Assembly (NCBI GenBank): GCA_944325825.1
Contig: CALVBP010000004.1
Span: 1 to 64,000 of the forward strand
Direction of reading: 5' to 3'
Origin: Candidatus Gastranaerophilales bacterium
Lineage (GTDB): Bacteria > Cyanobacteriota > Vampirovibrionia > Gastranaerophilales > Gastranaerophilaceae
DNA: 64,000 nt
A model generated the notes under the pieces. It saw nothing but the letters and a program-made list of their open reading frames with translations, did not search any database and was not told the DNA's origin. Within the stretch, counting starts at the first letter, position 1, and every line of letters begins with the position of its first letter. The translations under genes were made by a program, and so were the position numbers. Below are positions 1 to 8,354 of this stretch, piece by piece.

Positions 1-9
1 TTTTTTAAA

Positions 10-86
10 TGGTCGGGATGACACGATTTGAACGTGCGACCCCCTCGTCCCAAGCGAGGTGCGCTACCAAGCTGCGCCACATCCCG
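10..86 (-). tRNA. tRNA-Pro (anticodon TGG)
   Basis: On the minus strand the segment folds as a complete cloverleaf. The acceptor stem pairs 14-20 with 80-86, the anticodon loop CTTGGGA has anticodon TGG (complement of 50-52), the T-arm is standard, and the terminal CCA is encoded (10-12). TGG reads proline codons. Confidence 0.97.
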
Positions 87-221
87 AAGGGGTTCTTTCT
101 CTGGTAGGTTAAATTCCTACAGCGCTTATAAACAGCACCATACACCAAAGAAGTGTGTCTCAATTCTACTTTAAACATTTTTGCCGGTCAAGTATTTTCT
201 ATTATTTTTTCAGTTTTGATG

Positions 222-227
222 TATAAT
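222..227 (+). promoter_or_regulatory. -10 box close to the acetolactate synthase start
   Basis: TATAAT lies 9 nt before the ATG at 237. No convincing -35 is seen. Transcription would begin 0-3 nt before the ATG, giving a leaderless or nearly leaderless mRNA, which fits the poor Shine-Dalgarno sequence. It also argues against the upstream in-frame ATG at 153 as the start. Confidence 0.5.
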
Positions 228-236
228 AATAGGGCT

Positions 237-1859
237 ATGACAAATCTTTTGAGTGTTAATGAAAAATTGAGCACAAAAAGTATTTCAACAGGTTCTTGTG
301 CGGAAGTTCTTGTAAAAACTCTTGAAAACCTCGGTGTTGAGAATATTTTCGGTTATCCCGGGGCTGCTGTTTTGAGTATTTATAATGAGCTTTCTCACTC
401 CGGAATAAAACATTTTCTTGTCCGTCACGAACAAGCTGCTGTTCATGCGGCAGAAGGTTATGCTCGTGTGAGCGGAAAGCCCGGAGTTGTGCTTGTGACT
501 TCCGGCCCTGGGTTTACCAACACGATAACAGGAATCGCTAATGCCTATGCTGATTCTACACCGCTTGTGATTCTTGCGGGAGATGTCGCTCCTCAAAAAA
601 ATAAAGGGAAAGTTTTTCAAAAAGTTGATATTATTTCTATGACAAAGACTTGTTCAAAAAGAAATTACCTTCTTTCCTGTGAAGATGATGTTAGACAGGT
701 CTTAGAAGAAGCTTTTGCCGTGGCTCAGGATGAAAAAGGACCTGTTGTGATAGCCCTGCCCCGTAATGTTTTGGAATCAGGATATACTCCTTCTCCAAAT
801 ATATTTAAAACAAAAGTTAAACTTCCTGAAATACAAAACTCGGAGTTAGAGAGAGCCGCAAGACTTCTTGCTTCTGCTAAACAGCCGTTGCTTCTTTTAG
901 GCGGAGGTTCTTTGGATTCCGTTGATGAGATAAAAGATTTTGTATCAAAGACTAATATACCTGTCATCTCGACACTGATGGGTATAGGAGCTTATCCATC
1001 CGCAGATTCTCGTTATCTGGGTATGATAGGGATTAACGGAACATATCCGGCAAATACGGCGCTTTACTCAAGTGATTTTATACTGGCGCTCGGGGTAAGT
1101 TTTTCCGACCGTTCAACCTGTAAAAATGATGATTTTGCGCCAAATGCCAAAATAGTTAACGTTAATCTTAAAAAAATACCGGACGATTTTGATATTGAAA
1201 TAATAGCTGATTCCTCAGAATTTTTAAGAAAATTTATTGAATATCTTCCTGAAAAAAGAAGTTATGCGGACTGGTACAATAAGATTAACCTTTTTAAAGA
1301 GGAAAATACGAATTCTCTTTGCCGGCAATCTTCCGGAATACTAAAGACCATATACGAATATACTAAAGACAGTGAACCTGTTGTTGTGACGGATGTCGGA
1401 CAGCATCAAATGTTAACGGCACAGTATTTTAATTTTAATAAGCCTAAAAAATTCATAACATCAGGCGGGCTCGGAACAATGGGTTTTGGGCTTCCGGCAG
1501 CTATAGGGGCATATCTTGCCAATCCTGAAAATCTTGTTTTAAATATCACAGGTGACGGCTCTTTTCAAATGAATCTTCAGGAACTAGCGACTTGCAGGGA
1601 ACATAACATTCCGGTAAAAATTATTATTATGAACAACAGTTATCTCGGTATGGTGCGTCAGATGCAAGAAAAAATATATAAAAATATGTATCAGGTCGAG
1701 ATGATTAATCCTGATTTCACAAAAATTGCAGAAGCATATGACCTTTTTGCTGTAAGAGTAACGTCAGAAAATGAACTTCGTCCGGCATTAGAAAAAGCAA
1801 TCTCTTATCCGGGCACCGCAATTATTGATATTGCAATAAATTCTTTTGAAGAAATATAG
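237..1859 (+). CDS. ilvB: Acetolactate synthase large subunit (ThDP enzyme)
   Basis: Thiamine-diphosphate enzyme that condenses two pyruvates (or pyruvate with 2-oxobutyrate) in branched-chain amino-acid synthesis. The N-terminal ThDP domain has the RHEQ motif with the catalytic Glu, followed by GYAR and SGPG. A middle FAD-type domain follows, and the C-terminal ThDP/Mg domain shows GDGSFQMN...NN and the family-typical LGMVRQMQ. The start at 237 (540 aa) is preferred over 153 because the upstream 28 residues are not family-like and contain the -10 box. No small regulatory subunit (ilvN) lies next to it. The C-terminus stops early, without the usual PMVPPG tail. Another ThDP enzyme of the same family cannot be fully excluded. 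Confidence 0.85.
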   Translation: MTNLLSVNEKLSTKSISTGSCAEVLVKTLENLGVENIFGYPGAAVLSIYNELSHSGIKHFLVRHEQAAVHAAEGYARVSGKPGVVLVTSGPGFTNTITGIANAYADSTPLVILAGDVAPQKNKGKVFQKVDIISMTKTCSKRNYLLSCEDDVRQVLEEAFAVAQDEKGPVVIALPRNVLESGYTPSPNIFKTKVKLPEIQNSELERAARLLASAKQPLLLLGGGSLDSVDEIKDFVSKTNIPVISTLMGIGAYPSADSRYLGMIGINGTYPANTALYSSDFILALGVSFSDRSTCKNDDFAPNAKIVNVNLKKIPDDFDIEIIADSSEFLRKFIEYLPEKRSYADWYNKINLFKEENTNSLCRQSSGILKTIYEYTKDSEPVVVTDVGQHQMLTAQYFNFNKPKKFITSGGLGTMGFGLPAAIGAYLANPENLVLNITGDGSFQMNLQELATCREHNIPVKIIIMNNSYLGMVRQMQEKIYKNMYQVEMINPDFTKIAEAYDLFAVRVTSENELRPALEKAISYPGTAIIDIAINSFEEI

Positions 1860-1870
1860 AAAACAATAAA

Positions 1871-1906
1871 AAAGCAGCTCATTGGTGTTGAGCTGCTTTT
1901 TAATTT
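1871..1906 (+). terminator. Intrinsic terminator after ilvB
   Basis: A perfect 10-bp stem (1871-1880 with 1890-1899, AAAGCAGCTC/GAGCTGCTTT) is followed by a T-rich run. Confidence 0.9.
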
Positions 1907-1994
1907 TCCTAAGTAATTTTCCCTTTTCCTTTTTCCGCTTGCCTGTACCTGAAAATATTCTTAATTTTCAAGATACGTGAAACTTTTTCTGACG

Positions 1995-2018
1995 GTTATG
2001 TATTTAATTATACATAAC
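1995..2018. repeat. Inverted repeat GTTATGTAT...ATACATAAC
   Basis: Perfect 9-bp arms with a 6-nt AT spacer lie 31 bp downstream of the ribbon-helix-helix gene (minus strand). There is no clean T-tract on either side, so it is either a weak hairpin or a protein-binding site. Confidence 0.45.
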
Positions 2019-2048
2019 GGGTCACTCTTCAGGCTTTTTATTCGGACA

Positions 2049-2237
2049 CTAATCTAATAGTGCTTCAAGAATAGCTGCGTTTTTAGTAGCGAGAGAGGAT
2101 GATCTTACTCTGCTTTTGTACATGTAGCTTCTCAAAGCTTCACGAATAAGTTCTGAACGTGTACGATTTTCGCCTTCTGCTACCTGGTCAATTCTGTCTA
2201 AAAATTCTTCCGGCATGGAAATAAGTACTCTAGCCAT
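2049..2237 (-). CDS. Ribbon-helix-helix (CopG/MetJ-type) DNA-binding protein
   Basis: 62 aa. The N-terminal strand ARVLISMPEEFLDRID plus two helices (TRSELIREALRSYM) is the standard ribbon-helix-helix fold, which binds DNA as a dimer. It has a good ribosome site (AAAGGAG) before ATG. The family includes antitoxins (ParD/MazE-like) and autonomous repressors. No small toxin gene overlaps it or sits beside it, so a stand-alone regulator or orphan antitoxin is the cautious reading. It is transcribed away from the cassette at 2.6-4.4 kb and shares that upstream region. Confidence 0.8.
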   Translation of the reverse strand: MARVLISMPEEFLDRIDQVAEGENRTRSELIREALRSYMYKSRVRSSSLATKNAAILEALLD

Positions 2238-2594
2238 TTATGTCTCCTTTACAATATGTGTAGTGATAATTGATATCTCGTATATATATAAAGTCATGAA
2301 GAATTAAAAACTTGCTTTTTTTGTTTTGGTTTGTGAAGTTTTGTTAAGAAAACTTTCTTCGTAATCAATTGTAAATAGAGTCAGTGAGCGGGTTTTGTGT
2401 GGTTAATTCGGGAGCTTAAGCTCTCGTGCAGAGTATTCTGGGTTAAGATGTAAAAATGTCTTTACAATTCTTAGGTAAAATTTGGAAATGTGTATAATAA
2501 AAGTTATAGAATTTCAGAACCCCTGAAAATCACAACTATCACACTAATACAGCCCATTTTCGGGGTGGGATTCGGGCTGGGAAAAGGAGGAAAA
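2238..2594. other. Intergenic/5' leader region upstream of the 2595 gene
   Basis: A 357-bp non-coding stretch between divergent genes. It contains a 12-bp perfect palindrome GAGCTTAAGCTC (2412-2423, extended by flanking CG/CG), a TATAAT at 2493-2498, and a GC-richer hairpin CAGCCC/GGGCTG (2550-2555 with 2574-2579) directly before the ribosome site. The leader would be about 90 nt. No recognised riboswitch class was identified. Confidence 0.5.
2493..2498 (+). promoter_or_regulatory. -10 box for the 2595 gene
   Basis: A TATAAT hexamer about 97 nt before the ATG at 2595. The possible upstream in-frame start at 2490 lies on top of it, so the downstream start is favoured. No consensus -35 sits at 17 bp. 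Confidence 0.4.
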
Positions 2595-3749
2595 ATGTCA
2601 TACAGTTATTGGGATGACGAAATGGAAAAGTTTATAGCTAAAATGGCTCTGGATATTACAATGCGGGAGTCAGAAAAAATAAAAGAACAAGAACGAATTA
2701 ACCAAATTAATACATTTGTGAATAATCTGCTGAAGCCGCAACAGACACAGATAAGGGGCTTAGCGCCTGCGGCATATCAAAACCAGCCGGCCGGAGGGAG
2801 TACCACAGGCAGCTTGAAGGGGTTTAATGATACTGAAACAACATCGGTATTTGAGCTTGGAATAAGCAAGAATGTCACACCGAACGCTGCAAATACTCTG
2901 CTTGCTCCGGTTTCTAAAATGGTACAAGATACAAAATCTGCGGGATATTCTGGGCTGGAACCGGAACTTCGTGCTAAGACAGATATTAACCCGATGCCGC
3001 AATCGGATACATCTCCGATATTTAAATTAGGGATAGAAAAAAATGTGCCCCTTGAGACTCAAAAAAATACACAAGTCCCGCCGCTGCAAAATAAAGTGCT
3101 TGATATTAATGAGCAGAAACAACGATTCCAACCTCAAGATGTTCCTCTTGTTGGGGGAATTAGTATTGATGTTGAGAAAGAGAATCATCCGGTTAGTGAT
3201 AATATCAATAAAGTGGTGCGCAAAGCAGGTCGAATCTTGCTTCCCAAAAGGGTAGAAAATTGGTTTTTGGGAGAAGAAAATGACGAGAGGCTTATAGAGG
3301 ATGAATCAAAGATTCCAACATATGAAGAACTGGAGTCGGATTTTAAAAATGGTTTAATTTCCACAGAAGATTTTCTGCATTGGGTTAAAATGAGGAGTGA
3401 TGTCAATAATGCAAGTGTAGACAGTGATTATTTAAAAGAAAGAAATAAAAATATAGGAAAAGGAGTGGTGGCTATAGGTACTGCACCTATTGGCGGACCT
3501 AAAAAATTAGGCAAAGCATTGGGGACAAAATATTTATCTAAAATTATGCCAAAAGCGAGCAAACCGTTGCGGCAGAAAATAGGGGAAAATTCTGTGGATT
3601 TTATGACTTCATCTGCTACAAATGGTATTGCAAATAAAATTATTGATTCAAATTACAGTTTTAAAGATTTTATGAATGATAATAAGAATTCAACGGGTAT
3701 AAAGCTATTAGAAATTCTGGCTCGCCACATTTTTCGCAAATATCTTTGA
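2595..3749 (+). CDS. Low-complexity protein with internal repeat, possible effector/toxin N-terminal module
   Basis: 384 aa, starting at 2595 after a strong GGAGG ribosome site. Family not recognised. The first ~50 residues are charged helix and the middle is Pro/Gln/Asn-rich and probably disordered. An internal repeat is visible, with SVFELGISKNV near residue 95 and PIFKLGIEKNV near residue 160. After residue ~290 there is a Gly-rich hydrophobic stretch (GKGVVAIGTAPIGG) followed by a basic helix, an arrangement seen ahead of C-terminal toxin domains. The protein ends soon after, with no recognisable enzyme domain. It is followed by an AT-rich membrane gene. Toxin-like is inference only. Confidence 0.6.
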   Translation: MSYSYWDDEMEKFIAKMALDITMRESEKIKEQERINQINTFVNNLLKPQQTQIRGLAPAAYQNQPAGGSTTGSLKGFNDTETTSVFELGISKNVTPNAANTLLAPVSKMVQDTKSAGYSGLEPELRAKTDINPMPQSDTSPIFKLGIEKNVPLETQKNTQVPPLQNKVLDINEQKQRFQPQDVPLVGGISIDVEKENHPVSDNINKVVRKAGRILLPKRVENWFLGEENDERLIEDESKIPTYEELESDFKNGLISTEDFLHWVKMRSDVNNASVDSDYLKERNKNIGKGVVAIGTAPIGGPKKLGKALGTKYLSKIMPKASKPLRQKIGENSVDFMTSSATNGIANKIIDSNYSFKDFMNDNKNSTGIKLLEILARHIFRKYL

Positions 3750-3774
3750 TTGTGCTACTAAAATGTGCTAAAAT
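3746..3774 (+). promoter_or_regulatory. sigma70-type promoter for the membrane protein
   Basis: TTGATT (3746-3751), a 17-bp spacer, then TAAAAT (3769-3774). It overlaps the end of the preceding gene. Predicted transcription starts about 15 nt before the ATG at 3797, so the membrane gene can be expressed independently. Confidence 0.6.
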
Positions 3775-3796
3775 ATATTCATTGTTCAGGTGTAGA

Positions 3797-4444
3797 ATGA
3801 CCAAGCGTAAATCTAAATGCAAACAAAAATGGGATAAAGCATCAGGCTGGTTAACGTATCTTGAAAAACGTCCTGATTTATTTGCATATATTCTGCTGTC
3901 TTTGTTCTATTTGAGTTATATTTTTTCATTACTTTTTGATAATAGGTATATTTATTCAAAATGGTTGATTTTGAGTTGTATATATAGTTGGTTATTGTTA
4001 ACAGCAGCTATTAAACACAAGTCTATTATTATATGCATTTATCTTATAATATATTCTATTTATTTTATTTATCTGGGATATTGTACTATGTTATGGGATA
4101 ATTTACATTCGTACTCTGGAAATTATAACAGTGCTTGCATGGGAATAGCATTAGGAGGATTTTTTCTTGCCATTATGGTACTTGTTAAGTTATTACAAAA
4201 TCAGCAAGCGGATAAATTGCGAATTAATTGGAGAAACTTTTTAATAAAAACCGGTGTAGGTATTATTTATACTATTATTGCACTTATTTTAGTTACTATT
4301 TTAAATGGGCTTTTTTCACCAATACGTGAACAAATATTGTATAACATTATAATAATGATGGTGAGTATTGCTCCTTATCTTGCATATGCCGGATTCTTTC
4401 CGTGGGGAAATCATTTCAGGATAAAAATTTTTCAATCAGGATAA
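3797..4444 (+). CDS. Multi-pass membrane protein, unknown
   Basis: 215 aa from ATG 3797, which has AGGTG upstream; the longer reading from 3746 would begin inside the promoter. A basic N-terminus (TKRKSKCKQKW) is followed by about six hydrophobic segments typical of an inner-membrane protein. Very AT-rich, with Ile/Tyr-rich codons. No family recognised. Its position immediately behind a toxin-like module, with its own promoter, would suit an immunity-type membrane protein, but nothing in the sequence proves this. Confidence 0.6.
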   Translation: MTKRKSKCKQKWDKASGWLTYLEKRPDLFAYILLSLFYLSYIFSLLFDNRYIYSKWLILSCIYSWLLLTAAIKHKSIIICIYLIIYSIYFIYLGYCTMLWDNLHSYSGNYNSACMGIALGGFFLAIMVLVKLLQNQQADKLRINWRNFLIKTGVGIIYTIIALILVTILNGLFSPIREQILYNIIIMMVSIAPYLAYAGFFPWGNHFRIKIFQSG

Positions 4445-4452
4445 TAAAATGT

Positions 4453-4518
4453 AGCTATCTCTGTCCGTTTACGATACCCGGGGAAGAGCTTGAAAGAATT
4501 TTGAGAAATATGAAGTAA
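4453..4518 (+). pseudogene. Possible remnant of a coding C-terminus
   Basis: A frame without a start codon reads SYLCPFTIPGEELERILRNMK and then TAA. It looks like the tail of a real protein rather than random AT-rich DNA. It sits just after the membrane gene in a different frame. A decayed gene end is inferred; the evidence is only composition and plausibility. Confidence 0.25.
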
Positions 4519-4615
4519 CGCTTGAGGGGAAATAAAAATATATGACACAGGCTAGGATATAAATGATAGAGAAGTAATAAAAGATATTATAAAATTTATT
4601 ATTCAATAAAAAATA

Positions 4616-4650
4616 AGGAGGGGGCGGAGCCTTTAGGCTCCGCCCCTCCT
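4616..4650. terminator. Strong GC hairpin between convergent genes
   Basis: Nearly perfect ~15-bp stem (AGGAG-G-GGGCGGAGCC with GGCTCCGCCCCTCCT, one bulged G) with a TTTA loop. It sits 23 bp beyond the stop of the minus-strand SLH gene. The GGCGGAGCC core recurs at 47263. Confidence 0.75.
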
Positions 4651-4673
4651 CTAAATCTCTTACCCTAGGATTA

Positions 4674-6086
4674 TTAGAAAATAATTGTTAATTCTTCATC
4701 AGGGTTCAAGCTTGAATCATTAGTTGTATTAGGAACGATGAGGTATTTTACTTCATCAACGAATTCGTAACATACACCGAATACACCGCTGCCAACTAAT
4801 TTAACTATGTTGTATACACCTTTACCAACTGTGATAAAGCTGCTGCCAACACTCTTCAATCCTTTAAGCGGGTGAAGCGAGCATGTATCAACGAATGCAT
4901 CTGACCAGTTGTCACCGTATTCTTCAACACCATTTGCGATTACTTCAACGCCTTCGGATACGGTTCTTCCTGCAACACCTACAATTCTGCCTGCTGCTGA
5001 GAACGGAGCACCTAATAATCTTGAAATAATATTAGGATTTTTCAATACTTCTGCTTGAGCGCTTGCAAGGTGTTTAGGGAATTCTACGCAAGTATCGCCG
5101 TTTGTGATGCTGTCAAACTGTACTTCAATATAACCAGGTTTTTTAACTCCCGGTCTTGCAACAGATTTCACTTTACCTTTAACTACAGAACCTGCAGGGA
5201 AGCTGGTTCCTTTAAGTGTTACTTCTTCTGTTGTTTTAGCAGTAAAGGTGTCGCCTACGTTAGAAACTCTTGCGCTTAATCTTTCGCTTAATTTGATTTT
5301 TACTGCAACAGGTTCGTATTTAGTTGCGCAATTTTCAGCACCGTTTGAAAGGTCAATCATGAATCCTTTTTTAAGAGCGCCGAGCATATACGCAACTTGT
5401 TCTTTTGAAAGGTACTCGTCATTAACAATCTTATCCGGGTTTGGTGCATTTTTTAATAAGCCTGAAGCGATAACTTCATTTGCTGCACCATATGCCCAGT
5501 CAGGAACATATTTTACATTTTCTCCGTTGAATACAGGAGAGGCTGTTTTATCAGCTGATACGTCCATTAATTTAGCAAAAGTTGCAAAGACTTCTGCTTT
5601 TGTAATTGCCTGATCCGGTTTGAAGGTTGAGTCAGGATAACCAATCATAACATCGGCAGTTAAAGCTCTGTCAATTTCTGTCTTAGCCCAGTATTCAGAA
5701 GGAATATCTGTATAGCTGTTTGCCTTTACTTCTTGTAATTCAAGTCCGTCAGAAAGGATAAATGCGAGTTCTGAACGAAGAACCGGCATTTTAGGATTGA
5801 ACAGATTTGCTCTGTTTTTATCCATTTTGTCTTTCATTTTGCATAGTTTTTCTTTAGCAAATTTGTCTACAACAACATTTTGTTTTTCTTGAATAGTTTT
5901 TACATGACAAGGTTTGCAGATTTTGCCTCCGATAATAACATCATTTTGTGTAGTCACAAGCGAATGTCCTTGGGAGCCGAATAGTGTCGGATGGGCATAT
6001 GCCTGAATTGAATCGCATGCCATTACAGCACCCGATGTAAGGCAAATTAATCCCATTGTTGTTAGGATTTCTTTTGTAATTCTCAT
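4674..6086 (-). CDS. Secreted SLH-domain protein
   Basis: 470 aa with an N-terminal signal peptide (basic MRITK, hydrophobic core, cleavage near ACDSIQA). Residues ~100-250 carry S-layer-homology repeats: RSELAFILSDGLE, then YTDIPSEYWAKTEIDRALTA, GYPDSTFKPDQAITKAEVFA, and WAYGAANEVIASGL. Such repeats normally anchor a protein to peptidoglycan-linked polymer, and cyanobacterial outer-membrane proteins also use an SLH near the N-terminus. The C-terminal half has a beta-rich stretch (SARVSNVGDTFTAK..., GTSFPAGSVVKGKV) and then Gly-rich hydrophobic helices. There is no obvious long beta-barrel. Good ribosome site (AAAGGAG). Monocistronic, with the hairpin at 4616 as terminator. Confidence 0.85.
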   Translation of the reverse strand: MRITKEILTTMGLICLTSGAVMACDSIQAYAHPTLFGSQGHSLVTTQNDVIIGGKICKPCHVKTIQEKQNVVVDKFAKEKLCKMKDKMDKNRANLFNPKMPVLRSELAFILSDGLELQEVKANSYTDIPSEYWAKTEIDRALTADVMIGYPDSTFKPDQAITKAEVFATFAKLMDVSADKTASPVFNGENVKYVPDWAYGAANEVIASGLLKNAPNPDKIVNDEYLSKEQVAYMLGALKKGFMIDLSNGAENCATKYEPVAVKIKLSERLSARVSNVGDTFTAKTTEEVTLKGTSFPAGSVVKGKVKSVARPGVKKPGYIEVQFDSITNGDTCVEFPKHLASAQAEVLKNPNIISRLLGAPFSAAGRIVGVAGRTVSEGVEVIANGVEEYGDNWSDAFVDTCSLHPLKGLKSVGSSFITVGKGVYNIVKLVGSGVFGVCYEFVDEVKYLIVPNTTNDSSLNPDEELTIIF

Positions 6087-6134
6087 ACTTCTCCTTTCAT
6101 TTTTATTGGTAGTCAGATGGCTGCCGTTTTCACA

Positions 6135-7130
6135 CTACTTTTTACGTTTTTGCATTAAATAAGCCTGAGGATAGCAATAATCTTCTCTAAAGCCTATCTT
6201 CCTATACATTTTTAATGCTTTATAATTATTAGTTTCTGTTGTTACATTAACTTCACTAAACTCTCTTTCTCCCAGTTTTGCCCAGTCAACAATAGTTTTT
6301 ATGGTGCGGTTAAGGAGCAGTTCTGAAAATCCGTGGCCTCTGTGTTCTTTTTCTATTCCAACAAGAGGCAGGTTTGCAATTTTTCCGCCAGTTACGTTTG
6401 CAAAGGCAAATCCGCACGGAATATCCTTATACAGGAGAACAGATGTTGCTTCCGGTAAGAACTCTCCGTAGATGTTTTCAACAATTTTGTTAATTATATC
6501 TGTGGTTCCTTCCATTGATTTGAATCTGGTATCATAAAGAGCATCCTGAGTGTCCCTGAAAGATTCATGTATAACTCTTACTGCATCATCATAATACTCG
6601 TCAGAGTACCTTACAACTTTATAATCTTCCGGTTTTTCCGGAAGTTTCATATTTTCAAGAATTCTTTCGGAGGAAGCATTTCCCATAAAGAACCTTAGAA
6701 CGGCAAGTCCGACAAATTTAAACCCGAATTTTGCAAGATCTGCTGTAAATACTGATTGATGTCCTATCATCGGATAAGAGACAACTTTATTTTGTCTTTC
6801 AGCTTCCGTAAGTTCAAGAAATTTTTCTACCAGAAGTTTTTGTTTTGTTGTTTCATCTTCTGTCCCGAGGCAGTGTATCAGATTTAATTCAATAGATTCG
6901 GAAATGGAAGTTGTATAAACTAAAAACGCAGTCGGAATTTCATTTTCTTTAAGTACTATGCACTGCATATAATTATTTTCTATGGCACTTAAAAATTCTT
7001 CGTATTCAAGCGGTTCCAGTTCAAATTTGTATTCACTGACAGCTTTTGACCTGAAGTCATTATATACCCCTTTAAAAATTTTAAATACACTGCTGTCTAA
7101 TAATTCTACTTTGTAATTAGTTTCCGCCAT
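6135..7130 (-). CDS. Double-GNAT N-acetyltransferase
   Basis: 331 aa. The C-terminal half is a clear GNAT domain: a central strand (VLLYKDIPCGFAFANV), then the acetyl-CoA loop GIEKEHRGHGFSELLLN, and TETNNYKALKMYRKIGF at the end. The N-terminal half looks like a second, degenerate GNAT copy, as in mycothiol-synthase-type tandem proteins. The substrate cannot be told. It lies 11 nt after ribBA on the same strand and probably shares its transcript. Confidence 0.8.
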   Translation of the reverse strand: MAETNYKVELLDSSVFKIFKGVYNDFRSKAVSEYKFELEPLEYEEFLSAIENNYMQCIVLKENEIPTAFLVYTTSISESIELNLIHCLGTEDETTKQKLLVEKFLELTEAERQNKVVSYPMIGHQSVFTADLAKFGFKFVGLAVLRFFMGNASSERILENMKLPEKPEDYKVVRYSDEYYDDAVRVIHESFRDTQDALYDTRFKSMEGTTDIINKIVENIYGEFLPEATSVLLYKDIPCGFAFANVTGGKIANLPLVGIEKEHRGHGFSELLLNRTIKTIVDWAKLGEREFSEVNVTTETNNYKALKMYRKIGFREDYCYPQAYLMQKRKK

Positions 7131-7141
7131 ATAAATTCCTT

Positions 7142-8353
7142 TTACATTAAGTGATGCATCTTTTCTTTTTTAGTATTAATATATCGCTCATTATATTTAT
7201 TTACTTCTGATTTTATATTTATATTATCATGAATAGTTAAACCATACCCTTTTAGTCCGACAATTTTTTTCGGATTATTGGTTATAAGGTTAAAGTTATT
7301 GAATCCTAAATCAAGTATAATTTGTGCGCCGACACCGTAATTTCTTAAATCCGGAGCAAATCCGAGAGACACATTGGCTTCTACTGTATCTTGTCCTTCT
7401 TCTTGGAGTTTATATGCTTTTAGTTTGTTAATAAGTCCGATTCCTCTGCCTTCATGGTCTCTTATATAGATTAAAGCCCCCTTTCCATACTCATTAATCA
7501 TTTTCAAAGCTTCATGGAGCTGCCAGTTACAGTCACATTTCAAGCTATGGAAAATATCTCCGGTCAAACACTCGCTGTGAACTCTGATTAGAGGAATTTT
7601 ATCAGAGCCGTCATTTTTAACGAGCGCGACATGCTCGCACCCGGTGATTGTATCCGTATATCCTATTATATTAAAATCACCAAATTGTGTTGGGAGAAAT
7701 ACTTCAACTTCACGTTTTACAAATCTTTCACTTTTTAACCTGTATGCAATTAAGTCTGCTACGGTTATAAATTTAATTCCGTGTTTTTCAGCGAATTTAT
7801 GCAAATCATCTCTTCTTGCCATATGGCCGTCTTCGGTCATAATTTCGCACATAACACCGGCCGGTCTGAGACCCGCAAGAGCTGCCAAATCAACGGTTGC
7901 TTCTGTATGACCGCATCTTTTTAGGACTCCGCCTTTTCTTGAAACACATGGGAATAAATGCCCCGGGCGTCTTAAATCAGAAGGTACGGCATCAGGGGCG
8001 ATAGCTACTTCTATTGTTTTTGCTCTGTCAAACGCTGATATTCCGGTTGTTACACCGTATTTAGGATGCGCGTCAATGCTTAGAGAGAATGCTGTCTGCA
8101 TATTTTCGGTATTCTTTTCTACCATTTGCGGCAGTTCAAGTTTTTCTGCTATTTCATGCGAGATAGCAAGACAAATAAGACCTCTGCATTCCTTTGCCAT
8201 AAAATTAATAAGTTCCGGAGTCGCAAATTGTGCGGCACAAATAAGGTCGCCTTCGTTTTCCCTATCTTCATCATCCGCAACAATAAGAGGTTTTCCGTTT
8301 TTAAAATCCTCTAAAGCATCCTCTATTCTGCTAAATTGATTTGTGTCTGCCAT
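7142..8353 (-). CDS. ribBA: Bifunctional DHBP synthase / GTP cyclohydrolase II
   Basis: 403 aa, the standard RibBA length. The N-terminal domain makes 3,4-dihydroxy-2-butanone 4-phosphate from ribulose 5-phosphate (ADDEDRENEGDL, and GHTEATVDL with GLRPAGV). The C-terminal domain opens GTP (RVHSECLTGDIFHSLKCDC zinc site; RDHEGRGIGL). Both domains keep their catalytic motifs. The start lies 1 nt from the ribE stop and its ribosome site AAAGGAAC is inside ribE, so the two are co-transcribed. ribD and ribH are not in the window. Confidence 0.97.
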   Translation of the reverse strand: MADTNQFSRIEDALEDFKNGKPLIVADDEDRENEGDLICAAQFATPELINFMAKECRGLICLAISHEIAEKLELPQMVEKNTENMQTAFSLSIDAHPKYGVTTGISAFDRAKTIEVAIAPDAVPSDLRRPGHLFPCVSRKGGVLKRCGHTEATVDLAALAGLRPAGVMCEIMTEDGHMARRDDLHKFAEKHGIKFITVADLIAYRLKSERFVKREVEVFLPTQFGDFNIIGYTDTITGCEHVALVKNDGSDKIPLIRVHSECLTGDIFHSLKCDCNWQLHEALKMINEYGKGALIYIRDHEGRGIGLINKLKAYKLQEEGQDTVEANVSLGFAPDLRNYGVGAQIILDLGFNNFNLITNNPKKIVGLKGYGLTIHDNINIKSEVNKYNERYINTKKEKMHHLM

Positions 8354-8354
8354 A

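Noticed and set aside
153-236. N-terminal extension of acetolactate synthase
   Set aside because: Not family-like and overlaps the likely -10 box; start placed at 237.
5248-5613. 121-aa plus-strand frame
   Set aside because: Lies entirely antisense to the SLH protein, whose domains and ribosome site are clear; no independent coding signs.
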